From Roseiarcus sp963794655 (lineage in GTDB: Bacteria > Pseudomonadota > Alphaproteobacteria > Rhizobiales > Beijerinckiaceae): a stretch of 64,000 nucleotides of DNA. The stretch lies in assembly GCA_963794655.1 (NCBI GenBank), contig CAWCEV010000003.1:558001-622000 (forward strand), read 5' to 3'. A program made the position numbers and the translations under genes. The notes beneath the pieces are model-generated. The model was not told the origin of the DNA. It made no database searches and saw only the letters and a list, made by a program, of their open reading frames with translations. Positions 16,718 through 27,900 of the stretch are shown here, piece after piece (the first letter of the stretch is position 1; each line of letters starts with the position of its first letter).

Positions 16718-17377
16718 ATGGAAGATGAGAGGGGCGAATCCTCGCAGCGCCCGGTCACGCTCGCCCTCGCTTGCGTGGCCGCCGTCGGCTGGCTGGGCGC
16801 CGCCGCGATCTGGTGGCAGTCGTCGCGGACCGAGTCCGAGATGAGCGACTTGCAGACCACCGCGGAGCGGGCGCGCGAGTCCCTCGCCGCCGATTTGCAG
16901 AACCTGCAGAAGACGGCCGGCACCGCCGCCGACCTCAAGAAGCAGGCGGCCGACGCCGAGAAGGCGCTGTCTGAGGCTTCGGCCGCCAGGGCGTCGGCCC
17001 AGAACGAGCTCGCGGAGCTCACAAAACAGATCAGCGACGCCAAACTCGCGATTTCCGGCGCCCAAGAGGAGACGAGCGCCAGGGCGCGCGATCTTCAGGC
17101 CGTGGACGCGCGGCTCAAGGACGAGACCGACCGCGCCGCGGCGCTGCAGAGCCAGGATCAGGCCCTTGCGGCCGAGCAGTCCCGCCTGCAGGGCGAAGCC
17201 GACGCGGCGCGCCGGGCCCTGACCGAGGCCCAGACGGCGACCGCCGGCGCGCAAAAGGAGTTTCAGGCGCTCCAGGGCCAGATCAATGCGGCCGCCGCCG
17301 AGCTCAATTCCATCCAGGCTCAAATTCGCGCCGCCAAGCCGCAACCGGATTCGACGCAGCCCAGCCCGAACCCGTGA
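16718..17377 (+). CDS. Membrane-anchored coiled-coil protein
   Basis: A 219-residue protein with one N-terminal membrane helix (VTLALACVAAVGWLGAAAIWW, about residues 14-34), then an almost continuous Ala/Glu/Gln/Lys-rich coiled coil from about residue 40 to 205 with heptad-like repeats (for example LQNLQKTAGTAADLKKQ and AELTKQISDAKLAISGAQEE). It ends in a Pro-rich tail. The anchor topology places the coiled coil in the periplasm. There is no catalytic motif. Similar low-complexity proteins are common in Rhizobiales, where they are usually named only as hypothetical. It lies 130 bp upstream of glgP on the same strand. Confidence 0.7.
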   Translation: MEDERGESSQRPVTLALACVAAVGWLGAAAIWWQSSRTESEMSDLQTTAERARESLAADLQNLQKTAGTAADLKKQAADAEKALSEASAARASAQNELAELTKQISDAKLAISGAQEETSARARDLQAVDARLKDETDRAAALQSQDQALAAEQSRLQGEADAARRALTEAQTATAGAQKEFQALQGQINAAAAELNSIQAQIRAAKPQPDSTQPSPNP

Positions 17378-17507
17378 TCGCTCAAGCCCGACGTCGCCAC
17401 GGCAATGGCACATAGGAGATTGTGCGGCGCGGCGCCCCGTGTTTAACATTAGGAGGGCCGGCAGATTTCGGGGCAGCGCCCGGAAAATCGAACTTGCGGG
17501 AGACTTC

Positions 17508-19994
17508 ATGGACGAGCTCGTCGTAGCTGACAAACCCGCGTCGCAAGCGGCGGAGCTGCGTCCTTATACCGCAGCCGAACTCAAGGCGGCGGTGCTGGCG
17601 AAGCTGACCTATGCCGTGGGCAAGGCGCCCGAAGTCGCCAGCCCGCGCGACTGGTTTCTGGCCGTCACCTTCGCGACCCGCGACATCGCGGTCGGACGCT
17701 GGCTTGAATCGCTGAACGGCGTTTACGCTGACGGGCGTAAGCGGGTCTATTATCTGTCGCTCGAATTCCTGATCGGGCGCCTGCTGTTCGACGCGATGAC
17801 CAATCTCGGCGTCGCGGCGCCGATGGCCGAAGCGCTCGATGAGCTTGGGGTCAAACTCTCCGACCTGCGCCAGATCGAGCCCGACGCTGCGCTAGGCAAC
17901 GGCGGCCTCGGGCGCCTCGCCGCCTGTTTCATGGACAGCATGGCGACGCTCTCCATCGCGGCGCATGGTTACGGCATCCGCTACGACAATGGCCTCTTCC
18001 GCCAAATCATCCGCGGCGGTTGGCAGCAGGAAACCCCCGAGGACTGGCTCCTTAACGGCAATCCGTGGGAATTTGTGCGCCCCGAATATAATTACGCCAT
18101 CGGTTTCGGCGGCTGGGTCGAAATGATCCAGGGCGACGACGAACGCGCCCACCACGTCTGGCATCCGGCCGAGACGGTCGAAGCGGTCGCTTATGACACC
18201 CCGATCGTCGGCTGGCGCGGCAGACACGTCAATACGCTGCGCCTGTGGTCGGCGCGGGCGACCGACCCCATCAAGCTCGAAGCCTTCAACGCCGGCGATT
18301 ACGTCGGCGCGTTTTCCGAAACCGTGCGGGCGGAGGCGATCTCCAAGGTTCTCTATCCGAGCGACGCGACCCCGGCCGGCCAGGAATTGCGGCTGAGGCA
18401 GGAGTATTTCTTCGCTTCCGCGTCGCTGCTCGATCTCATTCGCCGCCACATCAAACAGTGGGGCGACGTGCGCACGCTCGGAAAGCACTCCGCCGTCCAG
18501 CTCAACGACACCCATCCGGCGATCGGGATCGCCGAACTGATGCGCATCCTCGTCGATCTCAACAAGATTGAATGGGACGAGGCGTGGTCGATCACGCAGG
18601 AGGTGTTCTCGTACACCAACCACACCCTCCTGCCGGAAGCGCTCGAGACCTGGGCGGTGCCGCTGATGGAGCGGGTGCTGCCGCGGCACATGCAGATCAT
18701 CTACCTGATCAATGCTGCGCATCTCGACAGCGCGCGGCGGCGCGGCTTCGTCGATCAGGGCCTCCTGGCGTCGATCTCGATGATCGACGAGCATTCGGGC
18801 CGGCGGGTGAGGATGGGCAACCTCGCCTTCGTCGGCTCGCACAAGATCAACGGCGTCTCGGCGCTCCATACCGACCTGATGCGCAAGACTGTGTTCCACG
18901 CCCTCAATTCGGTCTATCCCGGCCGCATCACCAACAAGACCAACGGCATCACGTTTCGCCGCTGGCTGATCGAGTGCAATCCGGGCCTCGCAGACATCAT
19001 CCGCGCGAAACTCGGCGAGCGGGCGCTCGACGATTATGGCGCGCTGAAGGGCCTTGCGGCCTACGCGGACGATCCGGCCGTCCAGGAGCAGGTGGCGGCG
19101 GCCCACCGGAGCCGCAAGGCCGCGCTCGCGCGCGTTATCGCCGATCAGGTCAACCAGCGCGTCGACGTCGACGCGATGTTCGACGTGCAGGTGAAGCGGA
19201 TCCACGAATACAAGCGCCAGCTCCTCAACATCCTGGAGACCGTCGCGCGCTACAACGCCATTCGCGCCAACCCGACAATCGACTTCGCCCCCCGGGTCAA
19301 GATCTTCGCCGGCAAGGCGGCTGCGAGCTACACCCAGGCCAAGCTCATCATCAAGCTCGCCATCGACGTCGCCAAGGTCGTCAACTCCGACCCGACCGTG
19401 CGCGGCCTTTTGAAAGTGGTGTTTCTGCCCAACTATAATGTCTCTCTCGCCGAGATCATCATGCCCGCCGCCGACCTGTCGGAGCAGATCTCGACCGCCG
19501 GAATGGAGGCTTCGGGCACCGGCAACATGAAAATGGCCCTCAACGGCGCGCTGACCGTCGGCACCCTTGACGGCGCCAATGTCGAAATGCGCGATCTGGT
19601 CGGCGACGAGAACATCTTCATCTTCGGCCTTACCGCGGCCGAGGTCGAGGCGTCGCGCAGCCAGGGCATCGATTCGAGCGAACGGATCGCGGCCTCCCCG
19701 ATCCTGCGCGAGGCGCTCGACGAAATCGGCTCGGGCGTGTTCTCGACGGATGACGCCCAGCGCTACCGCGGCCTCGTCGACACGCTCACCCACCATGATT
19801 ATTTCATGGTCTGCGCCGATTTCGACGCCTATTGGGCGACCCAGACCAAGATCGACGAGGTCTGGCGCGACCGGAAGCGCTGGATGCGCTCGAGCATCCT
19901 CAATACCGCCAATGTCGGCTGGTTCTCATCGGATCGGACGATCTCCGAATATGCGAAAGAGATCTGGAATGCGCCCTACGCGCCGATAAGCTGA
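17508..19994 (+). CDS. glgP: Glycogen/starch/alpha-glucan phosphorylase
   Basis: Phosphorylase of 828 aa that releases glucose 1-phosphate from glycogen. The GT35 fold is evident from RVYYLSLEFLIGRLL near the N-terminus, NGGLGRLAACFMDSMATL, the glucan-binding and active-site segments HTLLPEALETW and KTNGITFRRWL, and the pyridoxal-phosphate site EASGTGNMKMALNGALTVGT, with the Schiff-base lysine at K675. The length matches bacterial glycogen phosphorylase. ATG at 17508 follows GCGGGAGACTTC; the longer frame runs back into the upstream gene and is not supported. First gene of the glycogen operon; glgB starts 30 bp after its stop codon. Confidence 0.96.
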   Translation: MDELVVADKPASQAAELRPYTAAELKAAVLAKLTYAVGKAPEVASPRDWFLAVTFATRDIAVGRWLESLNGVYADGRKRVYYLSLEFLIGRLLFDAMTNLGVAAPMAEALDELGVKLSDLRQIEPDAALGNGGLGRLAACFMDSMATLSIAAHGYGIRYDNGLFRQIIRGGWQQETPEDWLLNGNPWEFVRPEYNYAIGFGGWVEMIQGDDERAHHVWHPAETVEAVAYDTPIVGWRGRHVNTLRLWSARATDPIKLEAFNAGDYVGAFSETVRAEAISKVLYPSDATPAGQELRLRQEYFFASASLLDLIRRHIKQWGDVRTLGKHSAVQLNDTHPAIGIAELMRILVDLNKIEWDEAWSITQEVFSYTNHTLLPEALETWAVPLMERVLPRHMQIIYLINAAHLDSARRRGFVDQGLLASISMIDEHSGRRVRMGNLAFVGSHKINGVSALHTDLMRKTVFHALNSVYPGRITNKTNGITFRRWLIECNPGLADIIRAKLGERALDDYGALKGLAAYADDPAVQEQVAAAHRSRKAALARVIADQVNQRVDVDAMFDVQVKRIHEYKRQLLNILETVARYNAIRANPTIDFAPRVKIFAGKAAASYTQAKLIIKLAIDVAKVVNSDPTVRGLLKVVFLPNYNVSLAEIIMPAADLSEQISTAGMEASGTGNMKMALNGALTVGTLDGANVEMRDLVGDENIFIFGLTAAEVEASRSQGIDSSERIAASPILREALDEIGSGVFSTDDAQRYRGLVDTLTHHDYFMVCADFDAYWATQTKIDEVWRDRKRWMRSSILNTANVGWFSSDRTISEYAKEIWNAPYAPIS

Positions 19995-20024
19995 CCGAGC
20001 GGCCTGCGGGCCAGGGAGGACCGA

Positions 20025-22226
20025 ATGGGGGAGGAATGGAGAGCGAGCGACGAGGCGCTGAACGCCATCGCAGCCGCGCGCAAGTCCGACCCCTTCGCGG
20101 TGCTCGGACCGCATCAGACGCCGGCGGGATGGGTCATCCGGGTCTTCGCGCCGGCGGCGATATCGGTCCGGGCTCTCACCCGCGAAGGCAAGCGTCTCGC
20201 CGATCTGCCGCGCCGCAAGGATGACTTCTTCGAAGCCTTGATCCCTTCAGCCAAGGAGCGGCCCTCCTATCGCGTCGAAGTCGAGACCGCGCACGGAACC
20301 TATTCCTATCTCGATCCTTATGCGTTCGGGCCCGCGCTGGGTCCGCTCGACGACTATCTCGTCCATGAAGGCACGCATCGCCAACTCTACCGCCGGCTCG
20401 GCGCGCAGCTCATCAAGCACGAAGGCGTCGATGGCGTCCTGTTCGCGGTCTGGGCGCCCAATGCGTCCCGAGTGTCCGTCGTTGGCGTCTTCAACGAATG
20501 GGACGGACGGCGCTCGCAGATGCGCCAGCGCTTCGACAGCGGCCTGTGGGAGATCTTCGTCCCCGAACTGACCGTCGGCGCGATCTACAAGTTCGAGCTC
20601 CTTGGCCCCGACGGCGCGCTGCTGCCGCTCAAGGCCGATCCTTTCGGCTTTGAAGCCGAGCTTCGGCCGATGACCGCCTCGGTCGTCGCCCGCAGCGACG
20701 ACTTCACCTGGACCGACGCCGAGTACATGGCCAAACGCGGCGAGGGCGAACCGCGGCGCAAGCCGATGTCGATCTACGAGGTCCATCTCGGGTCGTGGCG
20801 GCGCGGCGAAGGTGGGAGATTTCTCACTTACGACGAGCTCTCCGAGGAGCTCATCCCTTACGCGGTCGGCATGGGCTACACCCATATCGAGCTCTTGCCG
20901 ATCAGCGAGCATCCGCTCGACAAATCCTGGGGCTACCAGCCGGTCGGCCTGTTCGCGCCGACCCGGCGCTTCGGCGAGCCGGCGGGATTCGCCCGCTTCG
21001 TCGACCGCGCGCATAACGCGGGCCTCGGCGTCATTCTCGATTGGGTCCCGGCGCATTTCCCGACCGACGCTCAGGGGCTCGCGCGCTTCGACGGCACGGC
21101 GCTTTACGAGCACGCCGATCCACGCAAGGGCTTCCATCCCGACTGGAACACCGCGATCTACAACTTCGGCCGCCGCGAGGTCGCGAACTTCCTCTATTGC
21201 AACGCGCTTTACTGGGTCGACCGCTTCCACGTCGACGGGCTGCGCGTCGACGCCGTCGCCTCGATGCTCTACCTCGACTATTCGCGCCGCGAGGGCGAAT
21301 GGTTGCCGAACGCCGACGGCAGCAGGGAAAACCGCGAAGCGATCGCCTTCCTTCAGCGCGCCAACGAGCTGGTCTATGGCGGCTTTCCCGGCGCGGTGAC
21401 TATTGCCGAGGAATCGACCGCTTTCCCTGGCGTCTCGCGGCCGACCGACCACGGCGGTCTCGGCTTCGGCTTCAAGTGGAACATGGGCTGGATGCACGAC
21501 ACGCTCGACTACATGTCGAGCGATCCGATCTATCGGCGCTGGAGTCACGACAGGCTCACCTTCGGGCTTCTCTACGCCTTCAGCGAGAACTTCGTGCTGC
21601 CGATCTCGCATGACGAGGTCGTGCACGGCAAAGCTTCGGTCGTCGGCAAGATGCCGGGCGACGAATGGCGCCGCTTCGCCAACGCGCGCGCCTTTTACGG
21701 CTTCATGTGGGGCCACCCGGGCAAGAAGCTCCTGTTCATGGGGCAGGAGTTCGGACAGACGAGCGAATGGAACGCCTCCGAGTCGCTTCCGTGGTGGCTG
21801 CTCGAACACTGGCCCCATCAGGGGATCCAGGCGCTGATCCGCGATCTCAACCGGCTCTACCGCGAGACGCCCGCCCTCCATGTGCGCGACTGCGAGCCTG
21901 AGGGCTTCCGCTGGATCGTCGTCAACGACGACACCCAGTCGGTCGTCGCCTTTCTCCGCCGCGGGGCGGCGAGCGATCCGCCCGTCGCGGTCGTCTGCAA
22001 CTTTACGCCCGAGCCGCGCGTTGGCTACCGCCTCGGCCTGCCTTACCAAGGCCTCTGGCGCGAGGCGCTCAACAGCGACGCCGGTCAATATGGGGGGTCG
22101 AATATGGGTAATTTCGGCGGCGTCACGGCTGAAGCCCGCTCCTCGCACGGCTTCCCGGCCTCGGCAACATTGACATTGCCGCCCCTGGCTACGCTGTTCC
22201 TCGTTTTCAGCCCGCCCATCACCTGA
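20025..22226 (+). CDS. glgB: 1,4-alpha-glucan branching enzyme
   Basis: GH13 branching enzyme of 733 aa that forms alpha-1,6 branches in glycogen. It contains an N1 domain (DPFAVLGPHQTPAGWVIRVF), a CBM48 domain (VWAPNASRVSVVGVFNEWDG), and a catalytic barrel with YEVHLGSW, DWVPAHFPTD, the nucleophile D409 in GLRVDAVASMLY, the acid/base E462 in TIAEESTAFPGV, and the third carboxylate in LPISHDEVVHGK. A C-terminal beta domain closes the protein. The presence of the N1 domain fits the long-form proteobacterial GlgB. It is followed 12 bp later by glgC. Confidence 0.96.
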   Translation: MGEEWRASDEALNAIAAARKSDPFAVLGPHQTPAGWVIRVFAPAAISVRALTREGKRLADLPRRKDDFFEALIPSAKERPSYRVEVETAHGTYSYLDPYAFGPALGPLDDYLVHEGTHRQLYRRLGAQLIKHEGVDGVLFAVWAPNASRVSVVGVFNEWDGRRSQMRQRFDSGLWEIFVPELTVGAIYKFELLGPDGALLPLKADPFGFEAELRPMTASVVARSDDFTWTDAEYMAKRGEGEPRRKPMSIYEVHLGSWRRGEGGRFLTYDELSEELIPYAVGMGYTHIELLPISEHPLDKSWGYQPVGLFAPTRRFGEPAGFARFVDRAHNAGLGVILDWVPAHFPTDAQGLARFDGTALYEHADPRKGFHPDWNTAIYNFGRREVANFLYCNALYWVDRFHVDGLRVDAVASMLYLDYSRREGEWLPNADGSRENREAIAFLQRANELVYGGFPGAVTIAEESTAFPGVSRPTDHGGLGFGFKWNMGWMHDTLDYMSSDPIYRRWSHDRLTFGLLYAFSENFVLPISHDEVVHGKASVVGKMPGDEWRRFANARAFYGFMWGHPGKKLLFMGQEFGQTSEWNASESLPWWLLEHWPHQGIQALIRDLNRLYRETPALHVRDCEPEGFRWIVVNDDTQSVVAFLRRGAASDPPVAVVCNFTPEPRVGYRLGLPYQGLWREALNSDAGQYGGSNMGNFGGVTAEARSSHGFPASATLTLPPLATLFLVFSPPIT

Positions 22227-22238
22227 CGACGGAGTCGA

Positions 22239-23534
22239 ATGGAGTTCATCATGCGTAAGACGAAAACGGCCAAGGAGCTTGGCATTTCGGCCCCGTATGC
22301 ACGCCACGCCATGGCCTATGTGCTCGCCGGCGGGCGCGGCAGCCGCCTGCTCGAGCTGACCGACCGGCGCGCCAAGCCCGCGGTCTATTTCGGCGGCAAA
22401 TCGCGCATCATCGACTTCGCGCTTTCGAACGCTCTCAATTCCGGCATTCGCCGCATCGCCGTCGCCACTCAATACAAGGCGCATAGCCTCATCCGTCACC
22501 TGCAGCGCGGCTGGAACTTCTTCCGGCCGGAACGCAACGAAAGTTTCGATGTCCTGCCCGCTTCCCAGCGCGTGTCGGAGACGATGTGGTACTTGGGCAC
22601 CGCCGACGCGGTCTATCAGAACATCGACATCATCGAGAGCTATCGTCCCCTGTTCATGGTGCTGCTCGCCGGCGATCACATCTACAAGATGGATTACGAG
22701 AAGATGCTGCAGCAGCATGTCGACACCGGCGCCGACGTCACCGTCGGCTGTCTCGAAGCCTCGCTCGAGGAAGCCAAAGGCTTCGGCGTCATGCATGTCG
22801 ACGAAAAAAATACGATCATCCAGTTCCTGGAGAAGCCGAAGAATCCCCCGCCCATGCCGGGGAAACCTGACGTCGCGCTCTGCAGCATGGGCATCTATGT
22901 GTTCGAGACCTCGTTCCTGATCGACCTTCTCAAACGCGACGCCGCGGACGCCAATTCGAGCCACGATTTCGGCAAGGACATCATTCCCTACCTGGTCAAG
23001 AACGGCAAAGCGGTCGCCCATCACTTCTCGCAGTCCTGCGTGACCTCGAGCGAGGAGGCCAAGCCCTACTGGCGCGACGTCGGAACCGTCGACGCCTACT
23101 GGGGCGCGAACATCGACTTGACCGACGTCGTCCCCGATCTCGACCTCTACGACCGGAGCTGGCCGATCTGGACTTATGGCGAGATCACCCCGCCGGCGAA
23201 ATTCGTCCATGACGTCGAAGGCCGCCGGGGCCTCGCCGTCTCGACCCTGCTCTCGGGAGGCTGCATCGTCTCGGGCGCATCGCTCAGCCGGTCGCTGGTC
23301 TTCACCGGCGTGCACGTGCACTCCTTCACCACCGTCCACGAGACGGTCGTGCTGCCCTATGTCAACATCGGGCGCAACGTACGGCTTTCGAAAGCGGTCA
23401 TCGACAGCGAGGTGCGCATTCCCGACGGCCTCGTCGTCGGCGAAGACCCCGAACTCGACGCCAAACGGTTCCGGCGCACCGAAAGCGGCGTCACCCTGAT
23501 CACCCAGCCGATGATCGACAAGCTCGCGCAATGA
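22239..23534 (+). CDS. glgC: Glucose-1-phosphate adenylyltransferase
   Basis: ADP-glucose pyrophosphorylase (431 aa), the regulated first step of glycogen synthesis. The nucleotide-binding signature is VLAGGRGSRLLELTDRRAKP near residue 30, followed by YFGGKSRIIDFALSNALNSG, the activator/substrate motifs GTADAVYQNI and AGDHIYKMDY, and the glucose-1-phosphate site VCSMGIYVF-like (ALCSMGIYVFETSFL). A left-handed beta-helix C-terminal domain is present. The Arg-rich stretch IRHLQRGWNFFRPERNE carries residues that bind fructose 1,6-bisphosphate or pyruvate-type activators in this family. The stop overlaps the glgA start (ATGA). Confidence 0.96.
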   Translation: MEFIMRKTKTAKELGISAPYARHAMAYVLAGGRGSRLLELTDRRAKPAVYFGGKSRIIDFALSNALNSGIRRIAVATQYKAHSLIRHLQRGWNFFRPERNESFDVLPASQRVSETMWYLGTADAVYQNIDIIESYRPLFMVLLAGDHIYKMDYEKMLQQHVDTGADVTVGCLEASLEEAKGFGVMHVDEKNTIIQFLEKPKNPPPMPGKPDVALCSMGIYVFETSFLIDLLKRDAADANSSHDFGKDIIPYLVKNGKAVAHHFSQSCVTSSEEAKPYWRDVGTVDAYWGANIDLTDVVPDLDLYDRSWPIWTYGEITPPAKFVHDVEGRRGLAVSTLLSGGCIVSGASLSRSLVFTGVHVHSFTTVHETVVLPYVNIGRNVRLSKAVIDSEVRIPDGLVVGEDPELDAKRFRRTESGVTLITQPMIDKLAQ

Positions 23535-24985
23535 GCGAGCTGAAAGTCCTCTCGGTCGCCTCGGAAATCTTCCCCCTCGTCAAGACCGGGGGGCTCGCCG
23601 ACGTCGCCGGCGCGCTGCCAGCCGCCCTCGCCCGCGAAGGCGTCGAGATGAGAACGCTGATCCCCGCCTATCCGGCGGTCGCAGCAAAGCTTGCCGGCGC
23701 TTCCCCGGCGCACGAGTACGCCGACCTCTTCGGCGGGCCGGCTCGCGTGCTTGCCGGGAAGGCGGACGGACTCGACCTGTTCGCGATCGACGCCCCCCAT
23801 CTCTTCGATCGGCCCGGCAATCCCTATCTCGGCCCTAACGGGCTCGATTGGCCCGACAATGCGCGCCGGTTCGCGGCGCTCGGACGCGTCGGCGCCGACA
23901 TCGGGCTCGGCGCGATCGGCGGCTTCCGGCCGCAGGTCGTCCACGCCCATGACTGGCAGGCGGCGCTTGCTCCCGCCTATTTGCGTTATGCGGATGGCCC
24001 GCGCCCGGGGACGGCGATCACGATCCACAACATCGCGTTCCAGGGGCACTTTCCCGCATCCATTTTCGCCGAGCTGGGATTGCCCGCAACCGCGATGACG
24101 ATCGACGGGGTCGAATATTTCGGCGGCGTCGGCTACCTCAAGGCCGGCCTCCTTCTCTCCGACCGCATCACCACCGTCTCGCCGACCTACGCGCGCGAGA
24201 TCATGACGCCGGAATTCGGCATGGCGCTCGACGGGCTCCTGCGCACGCGCGCTCCCGACGTCCAGGGCATCGTCAACGGCATCGACGACACGGTCTGGAA
24301 CCCGGCCACCGACCCCGCGCTGCCGCAAAACTATAGCGCGCTGCGCATCGACATGCGGGTGCGCAACAAGACCGCGCTGCAGACCCGGATGGGGCTCGCG
24401 CCGGGCGCGAACCGGCCGCTCTTCGGCGTCGTTTCGCGCCTCTCGGATCAGAAAGGCCTCGATCTTCTGCTGGCGGCGCTGCCGCAGCTCATCGGCAAGG
24501 GCGGCCAGTTCGCGCTGCTCGGCTCCGGCGACCCGACGCTCGAGGCGGGCTTCCTCGCCGCCGCGGCTGCCCGCCCGGACTCGGCGGCCTGCGTGATCGG
24601 ATATGACGAGAAGCTCGCCCATCTCTTCCAGGCCGGCGCCGACTTCATCGTCGTGCCGTCGCGGTTCGAGCCCTGCGGCCTGACCCAGCTCTGCGCGCTC
24701 CGCTATGGCGCCGTGCCGATCGTCGCTCGCGTCGGCGGCCTCGCCGACACAGTGATCGACGCCAATGAGGCGGCCGTCACAGCGGGAGTGGCGACGGGCG
24801 TCCAGTTCTTTCCGCCCTCGATCGAGGCGCTCACGCACGCGCTCGACCGGGCGCTGGAGATTAGCCGCGATCCCGCGAGATCGCGGCGCCTCAAGCTCAA
24901 CGGCATGCGCTCGGACGTGTCCTGGCGCGGCCCGGCGCAGCGATACGCCGCGCTTTATCGCGCTCTGGCCGGGCCTACCGAATGA
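23531..24985 (+). CDS. glgA: Glycogen synthase (ADP-glucose dependent)
   Basis: GT5 glycogen synthase of 484 aa that transfers glucose from ADP-glucose to the growing chain. The N-terminal KTGG motif (LVKTGGLADVAGALP) binds ADP-glucose. HAHDWQAALAPAYL and TIHNIAFQGHFP are typical of the first Rossmann domain, and GIVNGIDDTVWNPATDP and the second domain with VSRLSDQKGLDLL and VPSRFEPCGLTQL, carrying the conserved Glu, complete the GT-B fold. The start overlaps the glgC stop and the stop overlaps the next start, so three genes are translationally coupled. Confidence 0.96.
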   Translation: MSELKVLSVASEIFPLVKTGGLADVAGALPAALAREGVEMRTLIPAYPAVAAKLAGASPAHEYADLFGGPARVLAGKADGLDLFAIDAPHLFDRPGNPYLGPNGLDWPDNARRFAALGRVGADIGLGAIGGFRPQVVHAHDWQAALAPAYLRYADGPRPGTAITIHNIAFQGHFPASIFAELGLPATAMTIDGVEYFGGVGYLKAGLLLSDRITTVSPTYAREIMTPEFGMALDGLLRTRAPDVQGIVNGIDDTVWNPATDPALPQNYSALRIDMRVRNKTALQTRMGLAPGANRPLFGVVSRLSDQKGLDLLLAALPQLIGKGGQFALLGSGDPTLEAGFLAAAAARPDSAACVIGYDEKLAHLFQAGADFIVVPSRFEPCGLTQLCALRYGAVPIVARVGGLADTVIDANEAAVTAGVATGVQFFPPSIEALTHALDRALEISRDPARSRRLKLNGMRSDVSWRGPAQRYAALYRALAGPTE

Positions 24986-27900
24986 GCGATATTCCAGCGG
25001 GCCTCGGCGTCATCGTCGGCGCGAAGGGGCTTGAGGCCGCGCTCGTCCTGCCCAACGCCGAAAGCGCGTCGCTGTGCCTCTACGACGGCGATCGCGAAGT
25101 CTTTCGCGCGACCATGGCCCGCGACGCTCACGGCGTGCTGCGCGGACTTGCGCCCGGCTTCGGGGCGGGGGCGCGCTACGGCTTTCGCGTCGATGGCCCA
25201 TATGACCCGGGGCGCGGCGCCCGCTTCGACGCCTCCAAACTGCTGGCCGACCCCTACGCCTGGCGGTTCGACCGGGCGTTCCGCCTCCATCCCTCGATGT
25301 TCAAGTTCGGCGACGACAGCGGGCCGTTCGCGCCGAAGGCGATCGCCGGCGCGCCGCCGGCGGGCGAACCCGGCTTCAGGCGCGTCGCGGCGGACGCGCT
25401 CATCATCTACGAACTCAACCTGCGCGGCTTCTCCCGCCTCAACCCTGCGGTCCCCGAGGCGGCGCGCGCGACCTTCGCCGGGCTCGCTCATCCGGCCTCG
25501 ATCGCGCATCTGAGCAGCCTCGGCGTCACCGCGGTCGAGATCATGCCAGCGGACACGTTCGTCGACGAACGTCATCTGCCGCCGCTCGGGCTCTCGAACG
25601 CCTGGGGCTACAACTCCGTCGTGTTCGGGTCGCCCGATCCGCGTCTCGCGCCCGGCGGCTGGGCCGAGGTGCGCGCGGCGACCGACGCTCTCCACGCCGC
25701 TGGCATGGAGGCGATCCTCGACGTCGTCTTCAACCACGACGGCGAGAGCGACCAGTTCGGGCCTACGGTGTCGTTCCGAGGCCTCGACAACGCCGCGTGG
25801 TTTCGCCTCGATCCGCATGATCCGGCGGCTTATGTCAACGACACCGGCACCGGCAATTGCCTGGCGCTCGACCGCCCGCTCGTCATCGACATGGCGATCG
25901 GGGCGCTGAGGCGCTGGATGATCCATGGCGGCTTCGACGGCTTCCGGTTCGATCTCGCGACCACGCTCGGCCGCCGCGACAATGGCTTCGACCCGAAGGC
26001 GCCGTTCCTTGAAGCGCTCGCCGCCGATCCGGTCCTCGCCAAGGCGCGCTTGATCGCCGAGCCGTGGGATATCGGCCCGGGCGGTTACCAGCTCGGCCGG
26101 TTCGATTCTAACTTCGCCGAGTGGAACGACCGCTTCCGCGACGGCGCGCGCCGCTTCTGGCGCGGCGACGCCGGAGCGCGCGGCGAACTCGCGACCAGGA
26201 TCGCGGGCTCCCGCGATGTGTTCGACCACGCCGCCGCCCCGTCGGAAGGCGTCAATTTCGTCGTCGCGCACGACGGGTTTACCCTCCGCGACCTCGTCTC
26301 CTACGCAAACAAGCACAACGATGCCAACGGCGAGCATAATCGGGACGGCACGGACAATAATCTGAGCTGGAACCACGGTGTCGAGGGGCCGAGCGACGAT
26401 CCGGCGATCCTCGCCGCGCGTGCGCGCGACGAGCGCAATCTCCTGACCCTGCTCCTAGCCGCGCGCGGGACGCCGATGCTCTCGATGGGCATGGAGCTCG
26501 GTTTCAGCCAGGGCGGCAACAACAACGCCTATGCCCAGGACAACGCGACGAGCGCAATCGAATGGGGCGCCGCCGACGCCTCGCTGATCGCCTTCACCGC
26601 CCGGCTCATCAAGGCGCGGCGCGGCAATTCCGCGTTGTCGCGCGACGCGTTCCTGAGCGGCGCGCCGTTCGACTCGAGCGGTCTCCCCGACGTCGAATGG
26701 CGCGACGCCGACGGACCCTTGACGGAGAGCGGATGGAACGACCCGGCGGGAGCGGTTCTGGTCGCGATCTTCGCTACCCCGCAAGGGAACGGCGTCGACC
26801 GGGTCGCGCTGGCGATGAACCGATCGACGGCGGACGTCGAGATCCGTTTGCCCGAGCCGCGCTCCGGCATGGCGTGGCGCGCGCTCATCGACACCCACGA
26901 TCCGGAGACGCCCGAGCGCAGGCTCGCCCTCGCCGACCGGGCGCGGCTGCACGCGCGCTCCTCGCTCATTCTCGCCGAGGCCCGGACTGCAAGCGGCGGC
27001 GCCGGTTCGGGCGCGCCCAGCGCCGAGACGATCGACGCGCTCGCGGGCGCTGCGGGCATCGCCGCCGAATGGTTCGACGTGCGTGGCAAGCGGACGATCG
27101 TCGCCCCCGAGACCAAGATTGCGCTTCTCTCGGCGCTCGGCCTCGAAGCCGGCAGCGAGTCCGAGGCGCGCGACAGCCTGACAAGGCTCATCGACGAGAC
27201 GCAGCGCCGGCGCCTGCCCTCTTCGCTCGTGCTACGGCTCGGCGAGCCGCTGATCGCGCCGTTGCGCGACCAGCCGGGCGCAGCCGGCGCGCGCATCGTC
27301 CGCGAGGACGGGTCCATCGCCGAATGGCGGGTCGAGGCCGCAGACGGCGCGGCCCGTAGCTTGCCCGACGGGCGCGCCGTCGCCGAGCGCACGATCGCCT
27401 TGCCCGAGCTGCCGCTCGGCCGCCACCGGCTCATCGTCGACGGCGTCGAATGCGCGCTGACCGTCGCCCCGCCGAAGGCCTTCAGCTCCCCGGCGGCGCA
27501 GCGCAAGCGCTTCGGCGTCGCCGCTCAACTCTACGCCCTGCGGCGCGCCGAAAAGGACCATCCCGACCAGGGGATCGGCGACTTCTCGGCTCTCGGGCTC
27601 GCGGGCGAGAAGGCCGCCGCCGCCGGGGCGGCCTATTTCGGCGTGAGCCCACTCCACATGCTGTTCCCGCGCGACCGGGACAGGGCTAGCCCCTATTATC
27701 CCTCCGATCGCCGTTTCCTCGATCCGATATTGATCGACGCGCTCGACGGCGCCGGCCTGCCGCGCGACGCGGCGGTCTCCGAGGCGCTGGGCGCGCTCAC
27801 GCCAGCCTTCGCCGCCGCGGCCGCGACCGGACAGGTCGAGTATGACGCGGTGTGGCGCGCGAAGCGCACCGCGCTCGAAGCCTGGAGCGCGGCCTTCTCG

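Noticed and set aside
20247..23531. 1094-codon open frame on the minus strand
   Set aside because: It is antisense to glgB and glgC; Arg/Asp/Val-rich shadow composition and no domain.
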